64,000 bases of DNA from Cucumis sativus. Its lineage: Eukaryota > Streptophyta > Magnoliopsida > Cucurbitales > Cucurbitaceae. Shown here piece after piece: positions 38,329-51,280 of this stretch. The stretch spans positions 20,339,498-20,403,497 of the forward strand of contig NC_026660.2 of NCBI RefSeq assembly GCF_000004075.3, read 5' to 3'. Made by a program: the position numbers and the translations under genes. The notes under the pieces are model-generated. The model saw only the letters and a program-made list of their open reading frames with translations. It did not search any database and had not been told where the DNA came from. Each line of letters opens with the position of its first letter. Within the stretch, counting starts at the first letter, position 1.

Positions 38329-41300
38329 AGCTTTAGAAGAAATATGAAGATATGAAGCAAAAAAATTGAAGTCAGAAGAGAAATATGAAGATCTAAAGAA
38401 AACGGAGAAATGGGTTTTGTAGGATGGAGTTTGAAAAGCTCAACGACCATATTGGTCATGGCCGTCAGAGGTCAAGAGAGGAAAGTTTGGTGATTGAGAG
38501 AGAAAGACAGGAACGTGGGGTCACGAAGGAGGCGGCTGTAAGTTTTTTCAGGTAAACAAGTTGCCATTAGGGAGGTTTTTAGACGCCAATTTGACAGACT
38601 TGGTAATCTTCTTCTTCTTCTTCTTCGAATTGTCAATAGACGCCAGTCGTTTGATATCAATGCTAAGCAGCTTCCTGTGTTTCAATTAGGTGAATTTATA
38701 TTGCAAAGATTAATTGATATGAAAATAGATGATTTTCCTTTCTTGAATATACCAAGTGAATGTTTGAAATTTCAACTTTGAAGTAAGGCGTAAGAGATGT
38801 CAATTACTGACCTAAGTTGCTATAGTTGAGTTTGTTGGTTCAACATTAAACATTACTTTATATTTTCTTTTTATTAAAAGTCTATTTTAATTATCATATA
38901 AAAAACAGAGATGTTTTTATATTTATTTATCAAACACTATTTTACTTTAATATTGGCTAACAATTTTAGCAAATTTAAGCGAAATTTAAATCTCTTAATT
39001 CATCACAAAATGATAAACAAATAGAAAAGATAGATACATAAACACCCCAAGAGAGGAGACTTTTCTTAACATTCTACTCATTGGCATAAAAAAGTTGAAG
39101 GAAAAAAGAAAAGACAACAAAGATGATGAGTTCATTGTTAAAAAGATTAAGAAAATTAAGTGACATTGCAATAATCTATTATTGCATTTATTTAAAAAAG
39201 AAGTAAATAATAGGAAGCAAAGATAGTCTTAGTAATTCTCACGTAAATGAATAGACATAATTGAATAGTAAGCATTCATTCTCAATCACTGAATTTTCAA
39301 ATTTGGATTCATTAGAAATTTTCTAACACAAAACATACTGTTAATTTCATGTCACTTTCAAATTTCTCTTCCACTCTTTGAAAAGTATTTGGTGTGTGGA
39401 AATAAGACTAAGATATATATATATAATCTTCCTTAAGTGATTGAAAAGGCTTCTTTTGGAATTTAGGGCAGTGTCCTCTTTTTTTCTCATTTTTTGTTCT
39501 ATTATAGATTAGGATATATTTCTATACTTATAAATATTTTACAAAATTTAATTTTTAAAAATAATTTATCCTAAAAATATCGAGTGATATAAAATTATAA
39601 ATTAAACCATTTATTTGTGAAATCTGTTAAAGCAAATCAAATTCTTAAGAGTGTGTTTGTGTTTTTGGAGATGGAAAATGATTATATGTTTGGGGAAGGG
39701 TTTATTCAGTCTCTCCATCTTTCCTCACTCATCCCTCCTTATTTATAATTAATCAATTTAAGTTTAAGTGTTATTTAATTCATTTTTTTCTCATTTATAA
39801 ATTTTATACTTACCAGTTCTTGTTAATTTTAATCTTAAGTTGTGAATTTGTACCATTACATTAATTTAAAATTTTAATTTCTTATTCTACTACTCAATTA
39901 AGTAATTTGTTGTGATTTGGTAAAGATAATATGAATGTTGTCTTTGAAAAAAATACTAGAAATTGTTTTAGGAAAGCTAAGATAATTTGGCAAATTAAAT
40001 ATATATAATTTGTGTATTAAAGTTAAAATACGAATTTAAAAAAATAACAATAATTTATTGGCAAAACAACCGTTGTATAAATAGCGTTGAAAATGGATTA
40101 TCAATTTGTATTATTTTGCTAGTTATAACCTACAACAAATATTTAACATGTTTTCGATTTAAAATCTAATTTGCTTAAATATTTGATGCATGATTGATAA
40201 TTTATAATTCCATACAAACAATTATGTGATGAAACAAAAGAAAAAAAGAAAATCTTCTTAACTCTCAACTTAGTAGCTTGAAACATTTCTAGCTCTCTAA
40301 TTTGATGAACCTCAATTTAATATCATCTAACTTAGATACATATATCCTCAAGTTGAGGGGTAATGGACAAAAATGTTATGAAGACTTCAACAATATATAT
40401 ATTAGAAGACAATATGTTAGCACTTTCTTGGAACCTCTCTAAATGCATATATCAAATCATTTGGGCAATTGATTGGCTAATTCCACGGAACCAGTTTTTG
40501 TTGCTGTTAGATACGATAAACATTATTTTAATACTTTCATTTTGTTACGAAATTTATTATTTGTTACCGTTTTTACTGTTTGATATTTATCAATTTTTAT
40601 TTTTTTTGCTATAATATTTACTATTTTTTTTTATCAAAACTAAAACTAAAATAATCTACGCACCAAACACATATTATTATAACTCAAACTAAAATAATCA
40701 ACACATCAAACATAAACTATTTTAATCAAACTATAATAACCTAAGACTATAATACTCATTCCTTGTTTTAAACACTCATTTAGAAAATTACGAAGATGAG
40801 CCTCCTCGCTAGTACTATATTAAAGGGATTTGACAACCATCTCACGAAAAGAAAGAAAGATTCACAAAACAGCTCTATAACTACTCCTTACCCTTTACTC
40901 CTTCTTGAAATCACATCTTAACATAGTTGGTTTATTTATGTGTTATCTATTATGGTACATTAAATTTACGAGTTTAGTTTAGTTTAGCTTATCAACTTTT
41001 CAACACGTTATTCCTTTAGTTTCAAAATTAAAAAAGAAAAAACATTAATATCTTCATCTTTCGGGTGCGTACATCTACTAAAACCTAAAAAAAGAGATTA
41101 ACAAAAATGAAAATTGAATGTTTTATTAGATAGATGTATTGAATACAAAATTTACAATTTAAGTGTCTTATTAACCACCCTCTAAAGTTCAAATTAATAT
41201 GATTTTATTTTAAATCAACAAAAAAAAAGTGTAGAGATTTAAATCAACTAAAATATTTGATTGAGCTCTAATCATTAATGTCAAATTTAATTGGAGACAC

Positions 41301-43082
41301 CTTAGCAATTTATTTGATTGCACTACTCTAATCATTAAATGCTCTATCCATTCCTTTCAAATATTCAACCTTCATTAAGTTTCTCTTTTCACACATATAT
41401 TTTGGCATCAAATTTCTTTTCTTAATTTGAAATTTCTTCAAATTCATTTCTAAACAATATTTTATCTTCAAAATTTCAAATCTAAATTTGACTTTTTATA
41501 TTTCTATATAATTTTGAACATTATCTTGATTATAATTTTATTTTAAACAAGAAATATATGACTATTTTTTTAACCTAACCTTCTTATTTTTAAAATTTGG
41601 AATGATCTATCATTTTTATCATAGTTTTGTTTAATTTACAATTCATTATCCAACCTCGAAAAAAGTCTATGAAAGGTTTTATACTAAAAAGAAGAATGGA
41701 ATTGAGTATTATATGGATAGTTGAAAGATGAGATATGGGTCTGTTTTTCTTTTGGTTGGAAAACTTGATACTGCCAATGGATGATGAGTCGGTGTTGTTG
41801 GGGCTTAGGAGAGTGGTTTTAGTTACAATGTATTTAAAAGTATTTCTTAAGGACAGTAGTTTAAAACTTTTTACATGGTTTGGTATTTTTTTTTTCTTTT
41901 GGAATGAATGGTTGAAATCTACTTGTCAGCTCATAATTTTGGGTATTTAATTAGAGGGCCAAAAGAATATCCATTTGGTGGATTTTTCTTGACATTTGAA
42001 CCTGAAAAAGACATAGACACGTAATGATAGAGTTATTAATTTAACAATAATATGGAGCAAGTCAAAATCATTCATTCTTTCTCATCTCTCCTTCAGTTTA
42101 CACTTTCATAGACTTTTTCTTCCTTCCTTAAGCTTCCTACAAAACAACAAACATTTTTGTTTCTTTCTTTCTTTCTCAACCCAACCCCTTTTCATACTCA
42201 AATCCTTCATTTCCTCCACCATTGTCCCCTTGTCCTTGTCAATTTGTCTTTGTATTTAATGTTTTTCTTTCTACTTGCCTCTGTTTACTGTTTCTATACC
42301 TCTAATTTTTAATCTTTTTCGAGGGGTTTTTTCTTTTTTCTTTTTTTCTTTTTTTCTTTTTTCAAATGAGTTTTTTGGTTGGTGAGCTGAATTTTAGCTG
42401 CCCTGTATTGACTTCCCCTAGATCATGGCCACCTCGTCGTGTTCTTCAATGTTCTCAAAACCCTTCTCTGGATCCTCTTTTTCTCTTCTTCAACCTCCTC
42501 AATTTTCATATTTCTGCTGATTTGCAAGTTTGGACTTATGTGAAAGGTGATTTTTCTTTCCTGCCTCCTCAATCTTTTTAGTTTTCTGTGTAAAAGTGAT
42601 CAAGATTTCTTGTTTTTCTCAGCTTTTAGTTATAATATCCATTATAAAGTTTGTCTGATTGTGGGTTCAATATCCAAGGCTTCCAAGAAATTGCAGATTT
42701 TCCTTGATATTGGTTGTGTAGTTGGAGGGGAATGGAAAATCAATCTGGGTTTTTGAATTCAAAAGCTAGAAAGAAGGGGTTAATTTTGAATGAATGGAAT
42801 TTCTATGTGATTGGTAAGTGTTATAGAAATGGACATTTTGTACGTGACTTGAAGAAAGCGAGGGAAAGTTTTATGGGGTTTCTTCAACAGCTAAAAATTA
42901 TGCTTCTTTTTTTTTCCCCCAAAGCGATGGTTCTTTTATTTTATGGTTTGGTCTTATTGAATCAAGATCAGTTAGAGTTGGGGAATTTGTTAGCAAAAAT
43001 ATGTCGTTGATGAACTAGAGTTTAATATTGTTGTGGTATTTTGTTTCTGTGCAGAGAGGGGAACTTGGTTTTGGAGGAGACT
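38329..43082. other. Divergent spacer between ABCG24 and the PCRK kinase
   Basis: The two genes diverge across about 4.75 kb. The first 350 bases are the ABCG24 leader and promoter side and include a TTC-repeat run near 38607-38627. About 38.9-41.7 kb is AT-rich with no recognised gene. From about 42.07 kb the sequence becomes pyrimidine-rich and looks like the kinase leader, with a T6-7C repeat at about 42325-42362. An acceptor-like TTTCTGTGCAG ending at 43054, 28 bases before the ATG, suggests a leader intron. A possible donor is AAAGGTGATT near 42547. Both sites are inferred. Confidence 0.5.
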
Positions 43083-43473
43083 ATGAAGTGTTTTTATTTC
43101 TTCAACAATGAGAGAACTGTTGGGACAAGGACAACTACAAAATCGAATTCGTTTCTTTCGTGTACTTCTAACTCTACGTCGATGAATCAAGATTTTAAGA
43201 TGTTTGACTCAGCTGATTTAAATTCTCAAAATGTATCAGAGATCAGTGTGGCATCTTCTGCTGTATCATTTGCAGCTTTGTCTCAAAGACAGAGTAATCT
43301 TAGGGAGTTCACATTCTCGGAGTTGAAAGCAGCCACAAAGAATTTTAGCCGCTCGCTTATGGTCGGAGAAGGAGGATTTGGTAGTGTGTATAGGGGTGCT
43401 ATTCGAAACTCAGAAGATCCACATAAAAGAATAGACATTGCTGTTAAGCAATTAAGCAGAAGAGGATTGCAGG

Positions 43474-43516
<43 letters not shown>

Positions 43517-45673
43517 ACTCTTACCCCTTGCTTACCCAATGTATTTGGTTTGATATGAACTGATTTCCATTATTTTGGGTTATCTAAGAATTCTACATAT
43601 ATGCATCTGATTTAAGATTTCTCTGTGTTTTGTGGAGACAAGAAAGAGCCATGTTGAAGAGGAGTAATGGAAAGATAAGACATTCTTCCATTTCTCCTAA
43701 ACAAAAAGGCTCCCCATTGGATACTAATATACAAAAATAAGAACGATAAATTTTTTCATTGGAGGTAGAGTGGTCTGGGGAGAAACTTTGGGATATAATT
43801 AAATTTAATTCCTCTTTGTGAGTGTTTTTGTTATGTAATCGAAAATCAAAGAGAAAAAAGACGTAAACAATATAGAAATTGACACAGAGATTTTTGTAAG
43901 TGGTTCATTAAGAGTGTATTAACTATGTTCTTAAGCAGAGGGAGAGAACAGTTTTATTATTAGAGAGACCGTATCTGATTTCGGATTATAGAGGCACTCG
44001 AGGGTTAGAGAGTTTATGTATAGCACACTCCCTCATAACCTAGGATCAAAGTTGAAAATAACAAATATGAATATAATTGAAATAGCTAAGCCTCAATAAC
44101 AAATTCAAGACATTTCCTTTTGGTAATTGGCTGTCAGAGTTGATTTGGTTTTTTCTAAAAAGTATTTTTATTATTTTTCTTTTATGGGTCTTTGTATATT
44201 CTTTTCATGTATATCAATGGTTCATGGTTTCTTATTAAAAAAAGATAATAAAACAATTCAAGAAACATGAGAACAATAAAATGCTGGGGGAAGATTACTT
44301 TGAACATGAACTGCTTCGATATAGGAATGAACAAGTATACCAATGAAGTACATCAGTTTTAGCTGTGAGCCAAAAACCAAAAGATGATCAGTGTTGCATT
44401 TCAGAAGTTCCTTTGTAAGTTATATGATTTGGTTTCTGTCCTATTCAATAGGGTCACAAGGAATGGGTGACAGAGGTGAACTTTTTGGGCGTGGTCGAAC
44501 ATCCAAATCTTGTCAAGTTACTAGGCTACTGTGCCGAGGACGATGAAAGGGGGATCCAGCGATTACTCGTATACGAATATATGCCTAACAGGAGTGTGCA
44601 AGATCACTTATCAAGCAGGTTTAACAGTTCTCTTCCATGGGCAATAAGAATGAAAATAGCCCAGGATACAGCTCGTGGTCTGGCATATCTTCATGAAGGA
44701 ATGGATTTCCAGGTAACTTGTCATTTTGCAAGATTTTTATAGCATGAGATATGTTTTGAGCCAAAACTAGTGAACTTAACTATCACTCTAGCATTAATCA
44801 GCGGCGAATCTTCTCGTTGATACATCTGGGAAAATCGATGTTATAGAAGACTGTCTACATGCTTAAAACTGAGATGAGAGAAGAAGTAGTTGATTTTTGT
44901 TCTTTTCTTTTAAATGGTTAGCCTAAATGTCATCATTCTTTTTGCAGATAATATTTAGGGATTTCAAGTCTTCAAATATACTTTTGGATGACCAATGGAA
45001 TGCCAAGTTGTCTGATTTTGGATTAGCCAGGCTGGGGCCTTCGGACGGATTAAGTCACGTATCGACAGCGGTTCGTATACAACACTAATCTAAAGTCCAT
45101 TTATTTGAATAAGTTTGGGAAAGCCATTTATTTTATTAATCTGTATTTGTGCAGATTGTAGGAACAATTGGATATGCAGCTCCTGAATACCTTCAAACAG
45201 GAAGACTGACTGCCAAAATTGATGTATGGAGCTATGGAGTTTTCCTATATGAACTGATTACCGGTAGGCGTCCCCTAGATCGGAACCGTCCTAAAGGCGA
45301 GCAAAAGCTGTTGGAATGGGTGAGACCACACCTATCTGACTTAAAGAAGTTTGAGCTAATACTCGACCCAAGACTCGGAGGTAAATATTCCATAAAAGCT
45401 GCCTATAAACTAGCTGCTGTTGCTAGCCGGTGTTTGGTTCGGAAGGCTGCAGCACGTCCCAAAATGAGCGAAGTTTTGGAGATGGTAAATCGGATTATGG
45501 ACGGGTTCAATCTTGAGAGCCCTCTGATTCCAGAAAAGAGCTCAACTTCAAACAGTGATTCCGAAGGATCAAAAAGTGAATCTTTGAGAAAAAGGATTTT
45601 GAATCCATTTATTGGAGAGAATGGTTGTTTGATTTGCTTATCATGGAGACCAAAAGTTGTGAGAACTTGTTGA
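43083..45673 (+). CDS. PCRK1: Receptor-like cytoplasmic kinase, PCRK1/PCRK2 type (RLCK VII)
   Basis: This Ser/Thr kinase relays signals from pattern-recognition receptors; Arabidopsis PCRK1/2 support pattern-triggered immunity. Exons: 43083-43472, 44452-44712, 44948-45070 and 45155-45673, giving 430 residues. Seen: P-loop GEGGFG at 95-100, Lys122 in VKQ, FRDFK at 220-224 with catalytic Asp222 (the usual His of HRD replaced, normal in this subfamily), DFG at 240-242 and APE at 267-269. The N-terminus MKCF and the stretch [19 protein letters not shown] match PCRK rather than BIK1; there is no Gly2 for myristoylation. Intron 1 has a GC donor in a CAG|GCAAGC context, directly before a CT microsatellite. 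The start at 43083 gives the family's MKCF terminus. A CACTA transposon begins 266 bases after the stop codon. PCRK1 and PCRK2 cannot be told apart by eye. Confidence 0.92.
43478..43510 (+). repeat. (CT)n microsatellite beside GC splice donor
   Basis: An uninterrupted CT run of about 16 repeats begins five bases after the GC donor of the kinase gene's first intron and continues into ACTCTCACTC. It is read directly. Its length may vary between accessions and could influence recognition of the neighbouring weak donor. Confidence 0.93.
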
Positions 45674-47213
45674 ACAAAGGAATGATAATGAGGTTTCTCT
45701 TAACTTTTTTTAAAACGAAATTTACTTGTGTAAAGAATTACTTCCTTCTTTAACTGTTGAATCAAAGTTCAGTAGTTTTGATTGTGGAAAGAGTTAAATC
45801 AATTGGTGGGTGGTAATTTGAATCAATTCTTTTTAGTGATTATTAAAATGTTTGTTTGTGTTCAACAGAAATTTGACCTTTAAAAAAGATTTAAAGGGGT
45901 CTCAAGCTTTCAACAGAGGTTAAGGCTATATGTACTAGCACTACAACAAAAACTTTTACTATGACAGTTATATACATCCTAAATTGAAAGGAAGAAAGAA
46001 AAAATTGTTACGAAAACAAAAAATCTGTGTTTTTGACAGGAAAATACGGAATTTTTCGGATTTCACTTTCCGTGACAGTTATTTGGTGTTATAAAAGATA
46101 AAAAAATAATTTATTTAATTTATTAAAATAAAATTCATTTTAAATCAAAAGTTTATTAAAATAATATTTTTTTCCAATTCTAAAAACATTAAATAATTTA
46201 TTTATTAAAGTAAAACTTATAAAATATATATAAAAAAAGCTCATTGCTTACCTCCTCCTCTTCTTCTTCGTCTTCTTTCTTCTTCCTTTTTTCTTCTTCT
46301 TTGTGGAAGATCCACGTGTCACCCTTCATTCTCAATATTTCCTTCCTTCCGCTAACCATCTCTCTCCCTCTCTCACGTACGTCGAGAACAACGCAATTTT
46401 TCGTCAACAACACGTCCGAAATCCTCATCTTTCTCTCCTTCAGCCGACGCCACTACCCAACACCTCTTGCACCACAAAACTCACCGGTGAATCTCAACCA
46501 TTATTTCTATTGTTTGTATTTGTACAGTATATTAACTTCAAATGCTTTCATTTTACCCACAATGTGATATATTGATGGTTCTTTTTATGAAAAACATCCC
46601 TCATAGTTTTGCTTTTATAGAAGATATGTGTTTGTTTTGTCTACCATCCTATTCAATATTGCTGTTTACAATCATTTTTCTAATGTGAATATACATTTTT
46701 TCTTTATGGTTGGCTATGTGATGAAGCATTTTGATAGTTTACAATGTGTTTGATGAAATGTCCAATGAAGCATTTGGTTGATTTTTAATTGAATTTTGTT
46801 CATTCGAATTAGGAAATCAAGGCGAAGGGAGATTTCATGGCTATGGTCTGAAACTTTGAGAAAAAAAGAATGAAATATGAAGTATGAGATTTTAAAATTT
46901 GATGATGTGTAGGCTCTTTTTGTTTGTCTATGCATTTACCAAGTGAATATGAGTACTTTTAATTTTTCTATTGATCTTTTGTTTATGGTTGCTATTGAGA
47001 TGTATTGTAATTGCATGATAGTTATAGCATAAATAAACTATATATATAAACTTGAACACAAGTACTTGTTATCTAACTCATTACTAAATTGTTGTAATTT
47101 GGTTACTCTTGATTTACTAGTGATTGAAGATTAAAAAAAGTTATGAACGTTTTCAGTATGAGCAAAAAATAAACTCTTTATGTTGCTAATGAACATATCT
47201 TGATTTATAGAAA

Positions 47214-47267
47214 GCTTTGATAAACCATCAATTTAAGTAAGCTTTGATAAACCATCAATTTAAGTAA
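47214..47267. repeat. 27-bp tandem duplication inside CACTA element
   Basis: A 27-base unit beginning GCTTTGATAAACC occurs twice in direct succession (47214-47240 and 47241-47267) with no difference seen, so it is probably a recent slippage or repair event within the element. Confidence 0.9.
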
Positions 47268-48471
47268 GGTTAAGAAACACAAAGAACAAAAGTAAAACCC
47301 AACACTTTTCATAATGTAATATAATATAATGATAATAAGAAGTACAAAGAATTAAGTTTGAGAGTTATACTCCTTTTACACTCATTTATACTATCCACAA
47401 TAACATCATATATGTGTGTAGAATATCTTGATTCCTATGCTTTCACTAGATAATAGAATGCTCCCTTCCAAATTTCTATGGAAGTTGTTGCTTTTTCTAG
47501 CTTTGTTTTGAGAAACTCCCTCTAATTACTAGAAAAATCATGGTGATTTCTGAGTTTTGACTAAACATATTTGGAAACAAGAAAATAGAATAAGTATTAA
47601 GCAAAAATCTCTTTCATTCAACTTTTGGAGGGATGTTGTTTAGGGCTAGATTGGTATTGATTTCATTCTAATTTTCTGCCTATAATTTACTTGATATTTT
47701 TTCTTAAGCTCATGAGATGTAGAGATTTTTATTTATACGCTTTGATTGTTTTTTTGTTTTTTGTTGATTGGGAGGTTTTCTTTCTCTACTGATATAATGT
47801 AATGTAAATTTAATTTTAATTGTAGAGAACTTATGTTTAGGGTATCAAAGAAGAAGTTGTTTTGTCCATTACTCATGCTCTTTCCTTGATAGCATCTGAA
47901 GAAGGTTAGAGTAGTATAAAGCTACTTTTAGCATTTGATCTATTGACATGTACTAATTTTTTGGGTTAGTTATTTGTTCGGTTTATGATTCCTTAAATTG
48001 TGTCATTTTGATGGTTTCTTGTGTTTATTTTTGTTTCCACTTTGTACCTATTCAATACTTAATCATTTTCTTTACCAAACTCCATGCTCTAGTAATATAG
48101 AATCAAACCATTAGCATAAATTCAAAGAAAGGAAAGCAGGAACTTAATAGAATTATTAATACAGTCGTACCTAATTGTGTTCCTTAACCCACTTTCAGCC
48201 TATTTATTTCATAGACCATGAGTTTAATCCTATCACAATTGTGGTGTGGTGAATATTATTTATATTAGGTTTAAGCTTTGCTTATACAAAAATGCCCCTC
48301 CATCTCCTAATCTTGATTCATTGGCCTATGTTGACAAATCTAGAGTTGCTATCATAAATAGTTAAATTTATCTAAATCCATCAACAAGGATATAACTTGG
48401 ATGTTTGAAGACTTAGGTGCTTTCTAGATTCTATCATCTATTTAATTATTCTATAGGTGTTATTGGATAAC

Positions 48472-48720
48472 ATGGATAGAAGTTGGATGCAAATTGGAAC
48501 TCGAGTATTGAAAGAATACAAAAATGGAGTTAGAAGTTTTTTAGATTTTGAGTTTATGCATACAACATCAAATCATATATCTTGTCCATGCAAGAGGAGT
48601 AGTAATGCAGTACTTAAAACTTGAGATGATGTTAAAGCAGATTTGTTGGTGTATGGAATAGTTCCAAGTTACACTAGGTATATAATGCATGGTGAGGAAA
48701 GTTTTTCTTATAAAGTAGAA
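48472..48720 (+). pseudogene. CACTA transposase-associated domain fragment, broken
   Basis: From the ATG at 48472 the frame reads MDRSWMQIGTRVLKEYKNG, then a LDFEF stretch and a CPCKRS motif, then DDVKADLLVYGIVPSY and MHGEE. This follows the transposase-associated domain at the N-terminus of plant CACTA TNP2 proteins (R-W-M start, CPC motif, then a V...L...G hairpin and a W/Y...HGE end). A TGA stop interrupts the frame after the CPC region, just before DDVKADL. The downstream transposase core is not recognisable, so this is a remnant. Confidence 0.75.
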
Positions 48721-50286
48721 GAAAATGACGTCTACATTTTCCATCTTTTGTTATTCCTTAAGAACTTGCTTGTTGTTCTCAAATTAGTGCTCAACCATTT
48801 TTTGTTCATCATGAAGGGATAAATTCAGTTGTTACAGATAAAGTTTTGTTTGTTTCTTTGTTTGTTGTTTAAATTGACGGGGTCTAAAGCTTATTGATAT
48901 TCAGTTTTTTAATTTAATTCCTATTGGGTAATTTATTTATTTTTGTATGTAATTTTTAGTTTTGGTTTTGGGCTTCCTTGTTTCTAGTTAGTGCTACTGA
49001 TAGTTGTCGTTAGATTGTAAATTTAATTATCATTAAGAACTTTTTTATTGTGTGACCTTTTCTTATATGTATGATTGTTAGTGATTCTGTTGCTTTTGTG
49101 GTGCCTTTAGAAATTTAATGGTAAACTAGTTTTTGGGTATCTCCCATTTGGAGTTATTTTAAACTTGCAAGACACGAAAAATGTTTATGTACTTGCTTAT
49201 AATTGCAGTTTTAGTTCTGTGTCTTTACCTTTTTTCTGTTTATGGAGAAGAAATTCTTTTGCAATGTTTGATTTATTATTTATCTTTTCCATTTGTATGA
49301 GTGTTTAGTGCTTTTATTTATAGGTATTACATTTTTCATTATTGAAAATTGTCTTAACTTTATTTCCTTCGTATATGCTCTCCAGGTTGGTAGAAATTAC
49401 TTTAGCCCATTGTATGTCGTAGTTTATACTGTGGATTTGTGAAGTGGTGCATGGGAAAAGTAAGTTTATTTGTTCATACATTTAAATTTACGAACTTCAG
49501 TAATTTGGCTGGTTCTTTTACGCATATAATTATGCTTTATGATATACATCAACAAGAATAGTGCTTATGCTTTCTTTTTTATCTTGTACCCTCCTAAAGA
49601 AAAAGGATGGAAGTGATAGTCTTGCAGTTCAACTTGCGGATGAGAAGCACTATGTTTATTTCTTATGTCTAGTTACAATTTTGTTTCACCTGCATAGCTA
49701 ATTAGAGGGTATATGGAAGTTTCACTAACCATCTCATTCTGTTTATTTTTATGAAGGGTTGGGAGGGGGATGAAAATTTTATCACAGAAGTTTGGGCACT
49801 CTATTTATTCTTCTATAATCTCAATATTGTTTTTTTTCAATCTTATATCAATGATAATGTTCCTTAATTACCTTTAAATAGCTTTAAGTAGAACCTCCTC
49901 ATAGGTAATGTTCTTGAATCATACTCTAAATGAGATTTTGTTTTCTTACTAGGTTTGGAAGAATCCATTTGAAGCATTGAAGCCAATTTGGAGCAATTGA
50001 TTGATATAACATCTTTTGTATGGTTGGTAGCAAACTCTTATTCAATGTATTGATTTTAGGTTTCTTGCTTCCAATGTCAATGTATATTGTTTTTTTATGG
50101 AAACTACATTTGAACTAAACAAATGGTTATTAGTCAACGGGTGTACGAATACTACAAAGTGTATCATTATGCATATATATATATTAAAATGTTGACTTAT
50201 TGTTTTCATATGGGTGTGATTCAACGACAAGAAAAACAGGAATTGAGAAATACACAATAGGGAAAAAATATCATAATATTTTTTTC

Positions 50287-50508
50287 TGTCGTCAATACCG
50301 AAACAATGACAATTAAATTTTATAAAAACTGTCACGATTGGTCTATCCATGACAGGAAAAAATGTCGTAATATATTAATTCATGACATTTTCATAATTGT
50401 CGTCAATATCGAATCAATGACAATTAAATTTTACAAAAAGCTATCACAATTGACATATTCTTGACAGTAAACAATATCATAATATAAGAATTCGTGACAT
50501 TTTTGTAG
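50287..50508. repeat. Subterminal tandem repeat of CACTA element, about 111 bp x2
   Basis: Two diverged copies in tandem, each starting TGTCGTCAATA, begin at 50287 and 50398 and share the order CAATGACAATTAAATTTTA, a TCACRATTG-like box and a CATGACATTTT or CGTGACATTTT box. The sequence just before the first copy resembles the tail of a third. They lie in the right subterminal region and are probably transposase-binding repeats. Confidence 0.8.
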
Positions 50509-50736
50509 CTGTCATAAATATGTAAATAGTGACAGTTATTTGTTGTCATAAAAAAATGATATTATTTGTTGTCATAAAATACTAATTAATGACATTTATT
50601 TTTTGTCATGAAAAAAAAAAATCGTGACAATTTCAGAATGACTTTCCACAACATACATATTATGATTGTAAATAATTGTCACAGATTTTTTCGTGACAAA
50701 AAATAACTATCATCGCAAACCATTTTTCTTGTAGTG

Positions 50737-51280
50737 TAGGTTCTTTCTCTAGACTACATGAATTTAGTTTTTAATTGAATAAGAGAAATGACAATTCAAG
50801 TATTAAAAACTAATACTTCAATCTCTTCTGTGAAATACTTTTAAGTACATATTGTAAATGTAATTTAATCATTTAGACGAATATTAAAATATCATTTCAA
50901 ATAGATTCTAAATGGAACAAATTAAAGGTTTTATTTTGAATTCACTAAGCGTAAATAGAAAGTTGCAGCCGTAATATGCAATCTGAAGAACAAAGATCAA
51001 AATTCCATTACAAAAACAAAATGGTTTTGATTGATATCTAAATTTCGAGTGAAGGACCAACTTATGAAAATAAATCAACGTATTGGCATCACAAGGGGGA
51101 TGATAACATAGTTATCAATCAACAAATTTAACTCACTTGCGTTTCACGGGGAAACATGATATTCTATATAGTTTCTCTATTATAATTCAATATACATTCT
51201 GAAAAAAAGTACACAAAATCTACCAGATCTATGCTGCATAACCACCGAGTGTTGGTGTGGTGTTTGGGATGACGAAATCT
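50737..51280. other. Spacer between CACTA element and AVT1 3' end
   Basis: About 540 AT-rich bases after the transposon's right target duplication. The part nearest 51280 should be the 3' UTR of the minus-strand AVT1 gene. Nothing else is seen. Confidence 0.5.

Larger units (their letters stand above)
45939..50736. mobile_element. CACTA (En/Spm) DNA transposon, full ends, decayed coding
   Basis: The left end reads CACTACAACAAAAA at 45939 and the right end reads TTTTTCTTGTAGTG up to 50736. Their terminal inverted repeats match at 13 of the first 14 bases. TAG flanks both sides (45936-45938 and 50737-50739), the 3-bp target duplication expected of CACTA elements. The element is 4,798 bp. Its subterminal regions are crowded with TGACAGTTAT-, GTGACATT- and TGTCGTCAAT-like motifs in both orientations, typical transposase-binding arrays. 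Inside are a broken transposase-associated domain at about 48472-48720 and a gene-like pyrimidine-rich block at 46240-46500. With no intact transposase it should be non-autonomous. It sits between the convergent kinase and AVT1 genes. Confidence 0.92.

Noticed and set aside
46198-46428. Glu/Lys-rich minus-strand frame inside the CACTA element
   Set aside because: It is the antisense of a CTT-repeat pyrimidine tract. The charge pattern comes from simple sequence.
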